A stretch of DNA of 64,000 nucleotides, taken from the NCBI GenBank assembly GCA_964429695.1, contig CAYSCS010000003.1:1-64000 (forward strand). Reading direction: 5' to 3'. The translations under genes and the position numbers were made by a program. Positions 17,439-26,994 of the stretch are shown piece after piece (the first letter of the stretch is position 1; the number at the start of each line of letters is the position of its first letter). The notes under the pieces were generated by a model, which was not told the origin of the DNA, made no database searches, and worked only from the letters and a program-made list of their open reading frames with translations. This stretch comes from CAYSCS01 sp964429695. Its GTDB lineage: Bacteria; Acidobacteriota; Aminicenantia; Aminicenantales; Aminicenantaceae.

Positions 17439-17915
17439 ATGAAAAACAGCAAGGATAAGAACCGAATGAAAGTTCTTCTTGCCGAGGATGAAACCATTTC
17501 CTGCAAAGCCCTTGAAAAGGATATAAAAAACTGGGGGTTTGAAGTCATTGCCACTCATGACGGAAAACAGGCGTGGGATACACTGCACAAGGAAGAGATC
17601 AGTATTGCCATCTTAGACTGGTTGATGCCTGGTATGAGTGGCATCGAGCTGTGTAAAAAAATTCGCAGGGAATATCCAAGGGATATCTACATCATTCTTT
17701 TAACCGGGAAGGATGAAGAAGATGATATCTCTCAAGGAATTGAGGCCGGTGCTGACGATTACATGACTAAACCATTCAGCTTCCTGGACTTAAAATTAAG
17801 ACTCGAAAATGCTAGAAGAGAAGTCAAGCTAAAAGGAAGCAGGAAAATATGGAAAAACACATGCCCGTTGGAGGAGATTGAGAAAGTAAATTCGGGAAAT
17901 AGTAAGGCACCTTAA
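17439..17915 (+). CDS. Single-domain response regulator
   Basis: A 158-residue receiver protein. The core is intact: LLAEDETIS acidic pocket, phosphoacceptor Asp60 in AILDWLMPGMSGIELCKKI, Thr in ILLTGKDEE and Lys in DYMTKPFSF. No output domain follows; the last 30 residues are charged. An ATG at 17466 is an alternative start. It heads the phosphorelay cassette and is similar to the receiver of the GGDEF protein at 22159, suggesting duplication. Confidence 0.9.
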   Translation: MKNSKDKNRMKVLLAEDETISCKALEKDIKNWGFEVIATHDGKQAWDTLHKEEISIAILDWLMPGMSGIELCKKIRREYPRDIYIILLTGKDEEDDISQGIEAGADDYMTKPFSFLDLKLRLENARREVKLKGSRKIWKNTCPLEEIEKVNSGNSKAP

Positions 17916-17964
17916 GATGAGGCTAAAAAACTAAATCTTTTGATGAAAAGAGGAACTCATCCCC

Positions 17965-18771
17965 ATGAATGAGAAGATGATGCTTAGAGTGTTGGAAGAA
18001 ATTGATAAAATCCATGGGTTTGATGCGAGGCACTACAAGCTTTCCACGCTCAAGAGACGCCTCTGCCTCCGACTCCTGGCAACTCAGACTAATTCATATG
18101 AGGAATATCTCAATTTTATAAAGAAAAACCCCTCAGAATGCGAAAAATTCCTGGAAACATTGACCATCAACGTCACAGATTTCTTCCGTGAGAAAAATGT
18201 TTTCCTCTCCCTTAAGCAAAAAATCCTTCCCGCCTTACTCGATAGTCTCTCCAGGAAAAAAAGAAAAACCCTTCGCGCTCTCTCTATCGGGTGTGCAGAG
18301 GGACAGGAACCATATTCTCTAGCCATTATCCTGAGCGAAATCAGGGAAAAAATGGAGAGTAAAATTAAAATTTTTATCCATGCGACTGATATAAACAGGA
18401 ATTGCTTGTCTCGAGCCAAGAAGGGAAGGTATGGAATGAATCAGGTTAAAAGCGTGCCTCGAACATATCTTCTCCGCTATTTTCAAAACCATAAAAATTC
18501 ATTCGAAGTAAAACCGAGCATAAAAAAAATGGTTAGGTTCAAAAGGCACGACATCATAAAAGGCAATAATCTAGGGAAATTTGACCTCATTTTGTGCCGA
18601 AATCTCTTCATCTTTTTTGAATCTGAACTTCAAGTTTTCCTCTTGCAAAAGATTCATTCTTATCTAAGAAGCAGGGGAATCCTGATTCTCGGAAGTTGCG
18701 AATTCCCTAAGATTGAAGGTCTTTTCCGCCCTCTTTCTGCAAGAGAAAGGATTTATGAAAGGTTGAATTAA
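17965..18771 (+). CDS. cheR: CheR-type protein-glutamate methyltransferase
   Basis: A 268-residue SAM-dependent methyltransferase. The helical N-terminal domain carries KLSTLKRRLCLRLLA and TINVTDFFRE. The SAM site is LSIGCAEGQEPYSLA, followed by ATDINRNCL and DLILCRNLFIFF. Classical targets are chemoreceptor glutamates, but no receptor, CheW or CheB gene is in the window. It ends one base before the hybrid kinase, whose N-terminus is the coiled coil normally found after CheR in CheB-CheR-PAS fusion proteins. It probably works with that kinase. Confidence 0.9.
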   Translation: MNEKMMLRVLEEIDKIHGFDARHYKLSTLKRRLCLRLLATQTNSYEEYLNFIKKNPSECEKFLETLTINVTDFFREKNVFLSLKQKILPALLDSLSRKKRKTLRALSIGCAEGQEPYSLAIILSEIREKMESKIKIFIHATDINRNCLSRAKKGRYGMNQVKSVPRTYLLRYFQNHKNSFEVKPSIKKMVRFKRHDIIKGNNLGKFDLILCRNLFIFFESELQVFLLQKIHSYLRSRGILILGSCEFPKIEGLFRPLSARERIYERLN

Positions 18772-18772
18772 A

Positions 18773-21700
18773 ATGGCTCCCATGGAAGGAAAGGGAAAGG
18801 AAATCGTCTCCTTCGATCAACTCATCGAGACACTCGGGGAAGATATACTCTCCTTGAAAAAAATTTGTACTGATATCGAACAGACCCGGCGCAACATACA
18901 TCAAAAGCATAATGAAATGCTTCTTCTCCATTCAAAACTTGAAGCCCAGGAAGAATTGAAGGCAATGAATGAAGAGCTCGAGGCAACCACAGAGGAACTT
19001 AAAGCCGCGAATGAAGAACTCCGTGTCATGAATGAGGCATTAAAAGAAGCCCAGAAAAAACTGGAGGAAGAAAAGGCTTATCTTGACCAGCTCTTTGAAA
19101 GCGCTCAGGAAGCAATCGTGATGATAGATGGCGAAGAAAGAGTGATCCGGGTCAATGGGGAATTCCTCAAAGTCTTCGGATATTCAAAAAATGAGGTGAT
19201 GGGGAAAAAAATTGATGACCTTGTGGCGCCTCAAGAAAATCATGAGCAAGCGGTTTCAATCACCCGAAAAGTTGCTGGCGGAGAGAAGGTTGCCTTCGAA
19301 GCTTTAAGAAGACGTAAAGATGGGACCTTGATCAACGTCTCGGTGCTCGCCTCTCCCATCCTCATCGATAATAAGCTCCAGGCAACCTATGCCATCTACC
19401 GTGACATCACTCAGGAGAGAAAATTCTTCGAAAAACTCAAAGAGTCGGAAAAGAGATTTCAGGACATTGCCCTCAGTTCAGGAGACTGGATCTGGGAAAC
19501 CGATAGAGAGGGACGCTTTACCTATGTCACAGGCCGGGTTAAAAACTTCCTTGGCTATGAGCCTGAAGAAGTTCTGGGAAAAAAATTCTCCGATTTCATG
19601 CCAGAGGAGGAGGCTCTTCGAGTTACTCCAATTTTTAAAAGAATCGTCTCAGAAAAAAGTCACATCGAAGATTTTGAATGCTGGTGTCTGACAAAGGAGG
19701 GAAAAAGAGGCTGCCTCCTTATCAGCGGTGTCCCCGTAGTGAATGAGAAGGGAGAGCTTTCTGGTTATCGGGGAGTCACCAAAGACATAACTGCTCAAAA
19801 GATGATGCAAACTTATCTTCGGGAGAGCGAGGAGAAATACAGGATGGTAATCGAACAGAGCGCAGATTGTATTTATGTTATGGAGATCGAAACAAAGAAG
19901 ATTCTAGACTCCAACAATTCTCTTCGAGCTCTCCTTGGATACACCCTGGAGGAAATAAAGAGACTCACCATCTACGATTTTCTCGCCCTTCCTCGAGAAG
20001 AAATAGAAAGAGACATCGTGGAGACAAAAGCCAAGACAAAACTTCTCCTTGGAAAACGGCCCTACAAAAGGAAAGACGGAACAGTTGTGGAGGTTGAAGA
20101 AAGTTCAAGCCTGATAAACTATGGAGGGAAAGAGGCACTCTGCTTTGTGGGAAGGGACCTTTCTTTAGACTCTGTAAAAGTAAAAGAATTGATTCAGAGA
20201 GAAGCAAATAAACTCTCGACGATGATTTCAAGTTTTGAAGAAGGAATAATCTTCACTGACTCAAGAGATTCTATCGTTGAAGTCAACGAATATTTTTTAA
20301 GACTTATAAAAAAAGAAAAGAAAGAGATAGTTGGAAAATCTTTCTGGGAGTTAGAACCGCTGCTCAGACTCCTGGAGAACGAAGAATTGAAATCTAAGAT
20401 ATCAAATTTTAAGGAGTCCATACCCGCACCTCCTCTTTCTCTTCAGAAATCGTTGAATGGGGTGGAGGCAATCTTCCGCTTTTATCCCATTTATCACAGG
20501 GAATGTTACCAGGGCTTTATCTTAAAAATCACAGATGTCACCGAAATCGTAGAAGCTAAGAAGCAGGCTCAGGCCGCATCTCAAGCAAAAAGCCAATTTC
20601 TGGCAAACATGAGTCATGAAATACGCACCCCTATGAACGGGATCTTGGGTATGACTGAGCTGGCCCTCAACACAAACCTCACCCCCGAACAGAGAAAATA
20701 CATAGAAGGAATAAAATCATCCGCCGAATCTTTGATGGATATCATCAATGACATCCTCGATATCTCCAAGGTTGAAGCCAGGAAATTTGAAATCGAAAAA
20801 ACGCCCTTCAATCTCCATGAACTTATTTATGAGACAGTTTCCTCTCTCTCTTACCAGGCTTACAAAAAGAAGCTTGAGCTGGCCTGTAAAATTCCTCCTG
20901 AGATTATTAAGGAAGTAATCGGCGATCCTGTAAGATTACGTCAGGTTTTGATAAATCTTCTCTCCAATGCCATAAAATTCACTGAAAAAGGCGAAGTACT
21001 TCTAGCAGTAAAAGAAGAAGCAAAGAAACAAGATGAAGTGATGCTTCATTTTTCGGTTAGCGATACAGGCATAGGAATTCCTGAAAATAAGCTCGAGATA
21101 ATTTTTGACTCCTTTGTTCAAGCGGATGGTTCCATGACCAGGAAGTTTGGAGGAACAGGCCTCGGACTCGCCATCTGCCGCCAGTTTGTTGAACTCATGG
21201 GAGGAAAAATCTGGGCTGAGAGTAAGGTTGGAGAAGGTTCAACTTTTCACTTTATCCTTCCTCTTAAAATAGGAAACCAGGCTGAAGATGAAATTCTTCC
21301 TAGTGAAGAATTTAAAGGGCTTACAGTCCTCATTGTTGACGACAGCCCCAAGAGTCGGAGCATCTTAACAGAAATTTTGAAGAGCTGGAAAATGAAACCC
21401 ACAGAAGCAGATTCAGGAGAGGAAGCGAGGGCCTTGATCGAAAGAGCAAAAAGCGCGGGCAACCCCTTTTCTATGGCAATCATCGACGCCTATATGCCTG
21501 GGATGGACAGTTTCATCATTGCCCAAGAACTCAAGCATCACTCTGAGCTTGCCAAATCAACGATAATCATGCTCAGTGCTGCAGAGAATAAAAACGATGC
21601 CTCTCCTTGGCAAAGATTAGGAATAACTTCCTTCATCACCAAGCCCATAAACCAGAAAATCCTGTACAGGGAAATGCTCAAGATTGTTGGAAATAAAAAG

Positions 21701-22153
21701 GAAGAAGACTCAAGAATCCCTGAAATTTCAACACCTCAACATGCCCCCTCCCGCGAGTGTTACAGAATCCTCCTTGCTGAAGATAATATCATCAACCAAA
21801 AAGTTGCTTTCTACATGCTTGAAAAACTTGGGCATCAAGTCAAAGCCGCCCACAATGGCGAGGAAGCAATTTCTGCCTTGGAAAAAAACATCTTTGATTT
21901 AATCTTGATGGACGTTCAGATGCCCAAAATGGATGGCTTTGAAGCCACAGCTATTATCAGGGAAAAGGAAGCAAAAACCGGTAAGCATATTCCTATCATT
22001 GCCATGACAGCTCATGCCATGAAAGGGGATCGAGAAAAATGTTTGGAAGCTGGAATGGATGATTACATCTCCAAACCTCTCAACTCAGACGAGCTCTCCA
22101 GGACTATAGAAAGAGTGATGAGGAAGTTCAAAGAAAACCAAAAAAATCGATAG
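18773..22153 (+). CDS. Hybrid sensor histidine kinase (coiled coil, PAS x4, HisKA, HATPase, two receivers)
   Basis: A 1126-residue kinase without membrane segments, so cytoplasmic. Residues about 55-105 form a coiled coil (EELKAMNEELEATTEEL and following). PAS domains lie near 105-220, 225-345, 345-465 and 480-595. The phosphorylated His615 is in NMSHEIRTPMNGILGM. The ATP domain has NLLSNAIKFTEKG, DTGIGIPENK and GGTGLGLAI. Receiver 1 has Asp905 (AIIDAYMPGMD) and receiver 2 has Asp1047 (LILMDVQMPKMDG). It sits one base after cheR and directly before a REC-GGDEF gene and two Hpt genes, so a multistep relay is likely. The PAS ligands are unknown. Confidence 0.93.
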   Translation: MAPMEGKGKEIVSFDQLIETLGEDILSLKKICTDIEQTRRNIHQKHNEMLLLHSKLEAQEELKAMNEELEATTEELKAANEELRVMNEALKEAQKKLEEEKAYLDQLFESAQEAIVMIDGEERVIRVNGEFLKVFGYSKNEVMGKKIDDLVAPQENHEQAVSITRKVAGGEKVAFEALRRRKDGTLINVSVLASPILIDNKLQATYAIYRDITQERKFFEKLKESEKRFQDIALSSGDWIWETDREGRFTYVTGRVKNFLGYEPEEVLGKKFSDFMPEEEALRVTPIFKRIVSEKSHIEDFECWCLTKEGKRGCLLISGVPVVNEKGELSGYRGVTKDITAQKMMQTYLRESEEKYRMVIEQSADCIYVMEIETKKILDSNNSLRALLGYTLEEIKRLTIYDFLALPREEIERDIVETKAKTKLLLGKRPYKRKDGTVVEVEESSSLINYGGKEALCFVGRDLSLDSVKVKELIQREANKLSTMISSFEEGIIFTDSRDSIVEVNEYFLRLIKKEKKEIVGKSFWELEPLLRLLENEELKSKISNFKESIPAPPLSLQKSLNGVEAIFRFYPIYHRECYQGFILKITDVTEIVEAKKQAQAASQAKSQFLANMSHEIRTPMNGILGMTELALNTNLTPEQRKYIEGIKSSAESLMDIINDILDISKVEARKFEIEKTPFNLHELIYETVSSLSYQAYKKKLELACKIPPEIIKEVIGDPVRLRQVLINLLSNAIKFTEKGEVLLAVKEEAKKQDEVMLHFSVSDTGIGIPENKLEIIFDSFVQADGSMTRKFGGTGLGLAICRQFVELMGGKIWAESKVGEGSTFHFILPLKIGNQAEDEILPSEEFKGLTVLIVDDSPKSRSILTEILKSWKMKPTEADSGEEARALIERAKSAGNPFSMAIIDAYMPGMDSFIIAQELKHHSELAKSTIIMLSAAENKNDASPWQRLGITSFITKPINQKILYREMLKIVGNKKEEDSRIPEISTPQHAPSRECYRILLAEDNIINQKVAFYMLEKLGHQVKAAHNGEEAISALEKNIFDLILMDVQMPKMDGFEATAIIREKEAKTGKHIPIIAMTAHAMKGDREKCLEAGMDDYISKPLNSDELSRTIERVMRKFKENQKNR

Positions 22154-22158
22154 AAAAC

Positions 22159-23079
22159 ATGAAGCACTCAAACCTTAAAATTCTCATCGCAGACGATGAC
22201 ATCGTTTCTCGTAAAATGCTGGAAAAGGCTCTCAAAGATTGTGGATATAAATTAGTCATCACTCGGAATGGAGAGGCAGCCTGGGAGGCCCTTATTGAAG
22301 ACAAAGACATTCAATTGATAATTCTTGATTGGATGATGCCCAAAATTGATGGAATTGAACTATGCCGCAAGATACGTAATTTGAACAAGGATAAAAATAC
22401 GTATACCTACATCATCCTCCTCACCTCTAAGGACACGCCAGAAGATGTGCTCAAGGGCCTTTCTTCGGGAGCAGATGATTATATAACCAAGCCCTTCCAT
22501 CATCTTGAGTTAAAGGCTCGCTTGAATACGGGTATCAGAATCATCGAACTTCACAATAGGCTTACCCAAGACAGTCTCACCAAACTTCCCAACAGAAATA
22601 AAATAATTCAACACCTGGATGAAGAGTTAAATAGAAGCTTGAGGGAAAAAAAGCCAGTGGGGGTGATAATGGCTGATATAGATAATTTTAAGATGATTAA
22701 CGATACCTATGGCCATCAGGTTGGAGATGAGGTGTTGATTGAAATTGCTTCTCGTCTTCAAAGAAATCTTCGGCGTTATGATAAAATTGGACGTTACGCA
22801 GGTGACGAATTGCTGATTGTCATCCCCAACTGCAAACATTCAAACCTCAAAGGTATCGCTGAAAGGTTAAGGAAAAATGTCAGCGACAATAAAATAACCA
22901 CAGGTGCTGGTCTGCTTGAAGTTACGCTAAGTTTAGGGTGTGCTTCATCTGAGCATTTCCCTTTCATTTCCACCGGGGAACTCATCAAAGCCAGCGACGA
23001 AGCCCTGTACATGGCAAAAAGAAACGGTCGCAACTGTGTAATCGTGAGTAAAATAAGTACTTCTAAAATAGAGGATTAA
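22159..23079 (+). CDS. Response regulator with GGDEF domain (diguanylate cyclase)
   Basis: A 306-residue protein. The receiver spans 1-125, with the phosphoacceptor in LIILDWMMPKIDGIELC and Lys in DDYITKPFHH. The GGDEF domain spans about 135-300, beginning DSLTKLPNRNKI, with DIDNFKMINDTYGHQVGDE. The signature is RYAGDELLIV, i.e. AGDEL instead of GGDEF. AGDEF-type variants can be active, but the last residue is also changed, so activity needs testing. No RxxD inhibitory site is obvious. The product would feed the two PilZ proteins of this window. Five bases separate it from the kinase. Confidence 0.9.
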   Translation: MKHSNLKILIADDDIVSRKMLEKALKDCGYKLVITRNGEAAWEALIEDKDIQLIILDWMMPKIDGIELCRKIRNLNKDKNTYTYIILLTSKDTPEDVLKGLSSGADDYITKPFHHLELKARLNTGIRIIELHNRLTQDSLTKLPNRNKIIQHLDEELNRSLREKKPVGVIMADIDNFKMINDTYGHQVGDEVLIEIASRLQRNLRRYDKIGRYAGDELLIVIPNCKHSNLKGIAERLRKNVSDNKITTGAGLLEVTLSLGCASSEHFPFISTGELIKASDEALYMAKRNGRNCVIVSKISTSKIED

Positions 23080-23080
23080 A

Positions 23081-23428
23081 ATGAATGAAAATGATTATTC
23101 GAAAAAAGATGCCCCCATTGATTTTTCCTCAGCCCTGGAAAGAACAGGAGGGGATAGGTCCTTTCTCATGGAACTCATCAATCTTTATCTAGATGATTTC
23201 AAGCAGAAATTTGAGGAGTTACAGAAAGCAATTACTGAGGGAAATTTCTCCTCAATCCAGGAACTCGGGCACAGCCTCAAAGGAGCTTCTGCAAACTTAA
23301 GCATGCCATATTTGCAAATTGCTTCTCATACTATGGAGCTCGCGGGAAAAGAGAAAAACATAGAAAAAGCCCAAAAGACACTCCAGCTTTTGGAACAAGA
23401 ATTTAAAAGATTGAATGACTTCCTCTGA
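23081..23428 (+). CDS. Hpt-domain phosphotransfer protein 1
   Basis: A 115-residue single Hpt domain. The phospho-accepting His is in IQELGHSLKGASANLS, and DRSFLMELINLYLDDF forms the preceding helix. It starts one base after the GGDEF gene stop. It likely shuttles phosphate from the hybrid kinase receivers to a response regulator in this operon. Confidence 0.88.
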   Translation: MNENDYSKKDAPIDFSSALERTGGDRSFLMELINLYLDDFKQKFEELQKAITEGNFSSIQELGHSLKGASANLSMPYLQIASHTMELAGKEKNIEKAQKTLQLLEQEFKRLNDFL

Positions 23429-23801
23429 TTCATTCTGGTGCGCTAAAGAAATGATGAAAAGGGAAAAAACAAGAAAAGAGAAAGTATCAAAGAATCGAGT
23501 TTCCTCTATAAATGAATTGATTCCGCTTTACCTCGAAAATGTCCACCTTTATCTTGTCACCCTAAGGCGTGCTCTTGATGAAGAAAATTTTGACGAAATC
23601 GAAAATATAGGTCACAAGATGAAAGGCTCGGGAAAAAGCTTCGGTTTTGAGAGAATCTCAGAATTGGGAAAAGAAATTGAGGAACGTTCCAGAGAAAAAA
23701 ATAAAAATACACTCAGAAAGCTGGCCAAAAGTATGGAGGATTATCTTTCTGATGTGTATCCGCCGCTTAAATCTTCAGATGAGAACAGAAAAACGATTTG
23801 A
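23415..23801 (+). CDS. Hpt-domain phosphotransfer protein 2
   Basis: A 128-residue protein. A basic N-terminal extension is followed by an Hpt domain: INELIPLYLENVHLYLVTLR and the active His in IENIGHKMKGSGKSFGF. It overlaps the previous gene by 14 bases; ATGs at 23451 and 23454 are alternative starts. Two Hpt genes in tandem beside two receivers of the kinase and two response regulators suggest a branched relay. Confidence 0.8.
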   Translation: MTSSDSFWCAKEMMKREKTRKEKVSKNRVSSINELIPLYLENVHLYLVTLRRALDEENFDEIENIGHKMKGSGKSFGFERISELGKEIEERSREKNKNTLRKLAKSMEDYLSDVYPPLKSSDENRKTI

Positions 23802-23868
23802 ATCGTTTTAAATCATAAGTTCGCCTCTCCTCAAAAAGAGGAAGAGTAATTAGCTTTGAAACAGAAAT

Positions 23869-24765
23869 TTACCTCTCGAGAGATTGAATAAGCAGGTTAA
23901 GATATCCCTCACCTATTTCTTCAAATCCATCTCTTATTTTCAGGATCCCGCAGAGATAATTCCCTACCTTGGCAAGAAAGATGTTATGGTAATAACGGTC
24001 TTTTATGAGCCATATAGACTCTCTTTCTTCAACCGAGTGATTGTTCTTAGCTTCAAGGTACATTTTGAGCATTCGCTGTGCATCCTCTTCATCCTCCCCT
24101 TCGATTATAAAACAATCAAATTCCAACAAATCCAGCTTATAGTTTACAAGATACCCATTTTTGAGAAATGCATAGCCTAAAAAATTTTTTAAAACGAACT
24201 TTTCGCTATTGGCAACCCTTCCTTCTTGAGGAAAAAAACTGAGGAGAGAAGGAAGTTTACCCTTTTCTTCTACCTTTTCGATGATCCGATGGGCAAAGGT
24301 TTTCAAATTATCTTCAACCTCTTCCTTAGCTTCGAAACAAAGGAGCTTGACATAATATTCTCCGATGATGAAATTTAAAGTCCCCTCTTCAAGATAGCCA
24401 TGATTTCCTACAGATAGGAATTTGCTCTCAGGATATCTCTCTGCACTGTATATTCCGAAGGCATTCTTTTCATTCCCCATATCATATATTTCAATCAAAA
24501 GGCTTGTTTCTTCTTCATCTGCATACTGTACGACGATTAACTCTTCAAAATCATAGGCTAAATATGCCTCTGCAGCTCCATCAAGGTATTCAAAAAGATC
24601 TTCTGGATAATAAATCCGAGGTTTCACAGACATTTTCCATCCTTCCACAACGGGTAACAACTCATGGAGGTTAGAGGGTTTCTTTTCCCCATTTCCTGCC
24701 TGTACCATGGGTAAGCAGAGGCTCTCCATAACTAGGATGAAAATCGTTATTTTCTTTATTTTCAT
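23869..24765 (-). CDS. DUF6599-like exported protein
   Basis: About 298 residues with a signal peptide (MKIKKITIFILVMESLCLP, then cleavage near VQAGN). The mature part has LLPVVEGWKM and YLDGAAEAYLAYDFEEL, which I associate with the DUF6599 family, plus EKNAFGIYSAERYPES. No catalytic motif is evident. I chose the ATG at 24765 because GGAGAGAG lies 8 bases upstream; the reading from 24795 lacks a ribosome site and overlaps the -10 element. It is divergent from the DUF362 gene. Function unknown. Confidence 0.7.
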   Translation of the reverse strand: MKIKKITIFILVMESLCLPMVQAGNGEKKPSNLHELLPVVEGWKMSVKPRIYYPEDLFEYLDGAAEAYLAYDFEELIVVQYADEEETSLLIEIYDMGNEKNAFGIYSAERYPESKFLSVGNHGYLEEGTLNFIIGEYYVKLLCFEAKEEVEDNLKTFAHRIIEKVEEKGKLPSLLSFFPQEGRVANSEKFVLKNFLGYAFLKNGYLVNYKLDLLEFDCFIIEGEDEEDAQRMLKMYLEAKNNHSVEERESIWLIKDRYYHNIFLAKVGNYLCGILKIRDGFEEIGEGYLNLLIQSLER

Positions 24766-24794
24766 CTTTAATCTCTCTCCAAGATTAGGCTTCA

Positions 24795-24823
24795 ACTATA
24801 AAGCATAATGTTTATTTTAGCAA
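24795..24823 (-). promoter_or_regulatory. Promoter of the DUF6599-like gene
   Basis: Minus strand TTGCTA (24823-24818), 17-base spacer, TATAGT (24800-24795). The predicted start of transcription is about 24788, leaving a leader of about 22 bases before the ATG at 24765. Confidence 0.6.
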
Positions 24824-24874
24824 GAGGTACCGATATTGACTTAAACTCGGAAGGATAGTAACTTAAGAAAAAGG

Positions 24875-25768
24875 ATGAAATCAAAAGTCATTATACTCAG
24901 AACAAACAAGTTACGGAATCAAAACGGAAACATAGATTTTAATCGAGTTTTAGAAGCATACCGAAAAGGATTTCAGAGACTCACCAATTTTAATCGCATC
25001 AAAGATGCCCTGGAGAGCCTCTTCCCTTCCAACGAGAAAATAGGGATTAAAGTCAACACTATTGGAGGAAGAAGCCTTTCTACCCTACCCGAAGTATCTT
25101 TTCCCTTGGGGAAGGCTCTCACGGAGGGGAAAATAAAAGAGGAAAACATCGTCATTTGGGACCGAACAGAAAGAGAGCTAAAAGAGGCGGGATATCGACT
25201 CAACATGAATCGAAATGAAATCAAAGTCCTCGCTACAGACTCTCCTGGGGTGAATTATGAGCACGAACTAATTGCTCATTTGAACATAGGTAGCCTGTTT
25301 TCCTCGATTCAGACGCGCTGGATTAATTCCTCAATCAGCCTTGCTCTTTTAAAAGATCATGGACTTGCCGGAGTCACAGCAGGGATGAAAAACTATTTCG
25401 GTGCCATCCATAATCCCAACAAATACCACGACTCAAACTGCAACCCCTTTGTAGCCGAACTATTCGATACAGAGCCAATCAAAAAGAAACACAAAATCAC
25501 AATTCTTGACTGCACGCTTGTTCAGTTCCATAAGGGTCCTGCATACCATTCGCGGTGGGCAAAAAAATATGACTCTTTTGTTTTCAGCCTCGACCCTGTG
25601 GCAGCTGATTTCATAGGCTGGAAAATAATAGAAGAATTGAGGGCAAAAAGTGGGCTTCCTTCTCTAGAAGAAGAAAAGAGGGCTCCTCTTTACCTCTATG
25701 CTGCCGAAAGAATGGGTCTGGGAAAGGCAAATCTCAACATGATAGAAATCATAGAAGAGGAAATATGA
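24875..25768 (+). CDS. DUF362-domain protein
   Basis: A 297-residue cytoplasmic protein of the DUF362 family: EKIGIKVNTIGGRSLSTLPE, NIVIWDRTERELKEAGY, LLKDHGLAGVTAGMKNYFGA with HNPNKYHD, and SLDPVAADFIGWKII. No ferredoxin domain is fused, unlike many members. The family function is unsettled; it is often linked to Fe-S or redox enzymes. It lies 59 bases before a Tat-type radical SAM gene and is probably co-transcribed. TTGACT stands at 24836-24841, but the -10 is weak. Confidence 0.82.
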   Translation: MKSKVIILRTNKLRNQNGNIDFNRVLEAYRKGFQRLTNFNRIKDALESLFPSNEKIGIKVNTIGGRSLSTLPEVSFPLGKALTEGKIKEENIVIWDRTERELKEAGYRLNMNRNEIKVLATDSPGVNYEHELIAHLNIGSLFSSIQTRWINSSISLALLKDHGLAGVTAGMKNYFGAIHNPNKYHDSNCNPFVAELFDTEPIKKKHKITILDCTLVQFHKGPAYHSRWAKKYDSFVFSLDPVAADFIGWKIIEELRAKSGLPSLEEEKRAPLYLYAAERMGLGKANLNMIEIIEEEI

Positions 25769-25827
25769 AAAAGAATACGTATCAAAAAAATCCAATCATC
25801 TGCCGTGCTCCGTCATTATAGGGTGAA

Positions 25828-26949
25828 ATGAAGAGAAGGGAATTTTTTAATTCAATCGGAGGGGCAATTCTTGCCTCCAAATTAAAAATTTCTTTTTCTC
25901 GCGATGGGTTTTATGGCCTTTCTGGACAAGAAAATCTTTCTAAAGTTGAGGCCCGTTACTATAAGAAGCTAGCAGATAGAGAAATCGAGTGTCTCCTCTG
26001 CCCTCGGTATTGCAAGTTGGGTGATAGAGAGAGAGGATATTGCGGAGTCAGGGAAAACAACGATGGCATCTATTATACTCTTGTCTATGGAAAGGCATGT
26101 GCAATCCATATCGACCCCATCGAAAAAAAACCTCTGTTCCATTACCTACCAGGTAGTCAAGCCCTTTCCATCGCTACGGCTGGATGCAACGTGAATTGCA
26201 AGTTCTGCCAGAACTGGGAAATTTCTCAGGTAAGGCCTGAACAGGTTCGACACTATGATTTCCCTCCCGAGATGGTGGTCGAATACTCCCGACAGCAGAG
26301 TTGCCCGATAATAGCCTATACCTATACGGAGCCTGTTGTTTTTTACGAGTACATGTATGACACCTCTCTCTCAGCAAGAAAAGCAAACTTAAAAAGTGTG
26401 GTAATCACTGGAGGTCATATCAATCCTGAACCCCTCGAAGAGCTGACCAAGGTCGTGGATGGGATCAAAATCGACCTTAAATCTTTCTCCGAGAATTTTT
26501 ACCACAACTATGTTAGAGGAGAGCTGAAACCTGTCCTGGAAGCGATAAAAATCGTTCATAGAAGTAAAGCCTGGCTGGAAATTGTGTATCTCGTCATTCC
26601 TACCTTGAACGACAGCCCTTCTGAAATCCGCTCACTCAGTCGCTGGATGATGAAAGAAGTGGGGCCTGATGTGCCAATCCATTTTTCAAGATTTCATCCA
26701 ATGTATCTCATAAAAAACCTTCCCCCTACTCCAGTTTCAACTCTCGAAAAGGCAAGAAAGATTGCTTTCGAAGAAGGACTTCACTACGTCTACATTGGAA
26801 ATGTTCCAGGTCACGAAGGAGAAAGTACGTTCTGCCCGAAGTGCCAGAATAAAGTTGTGGAAAGATATGGATTTCAGGTAAAAAAGATTAACCTCAAAAG
26901 AGGGAATTGTAATCGCTGCGGTAATCCGATTCCCGGAATCTGGGTTTAA
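25828..26949 (+). CDS. AmmeMemoRadiSam-type radical SAM protein with Tat-like N-terminus
   Basis: A 373-residue protein. The N-terminus MKRREFFNSIGGAILASK resembles a twin-arginine signal. Then comes a CLLCPRYCKLGDRERGYCGV region typical of the PflA-like/AmmeMemoRadiSam group, and the radical SAM cluster CNVNCKFCQNWE (CX3CX2C). The C-terminus has two CxxC zinc-ribbon halves (CPKCQNK and CNRCGNPIPG). Substrate unknown. A radical SAM enzyme with a Tat-like leader is unusual, because SAM chemistry is cytoplasmic, so the leader may be vestigial. It lies between the DUF362 and spermidine-synthase-like genes. Confidence 0.87.
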   Translation: MKRREFFNSIGGAILASKLKISFSRDGFYGLSGQENLSKVEARYYKKLADREIECLLCPRYCKLGDRERGYCGVRENNDGIYYTLVYGKACAIHIDPIEKKPLFHYLPGSQALSIATAGCNVNCKFCQNWEISQVRPEQVRHYDFPPEMVVEYSRQQSCPIIAYTYTEPVVFYEYMYDTSLSARKANLKSVVITGGHINPEPLEELTKVVDGIKIDLKSFSENFYHNYVRGELKPVLEAIKIVHRSKAWLEIVYLVIPTLNDSPSEIRSLSRWMMKEVGPDVPIHFSRFHPMYLIKNLPPTPVSTLEKARKIAFEEGLHYVYIGNVPGHEGESTFCPKCQNKVVERYGFQVKKINLKRGNCNRCGNPIPGIWV

Positions 26950-26994
26950 TTCTTAAAAGATAAAGGAGATATAGTTTCAGTCTCAAAGGTCAAG

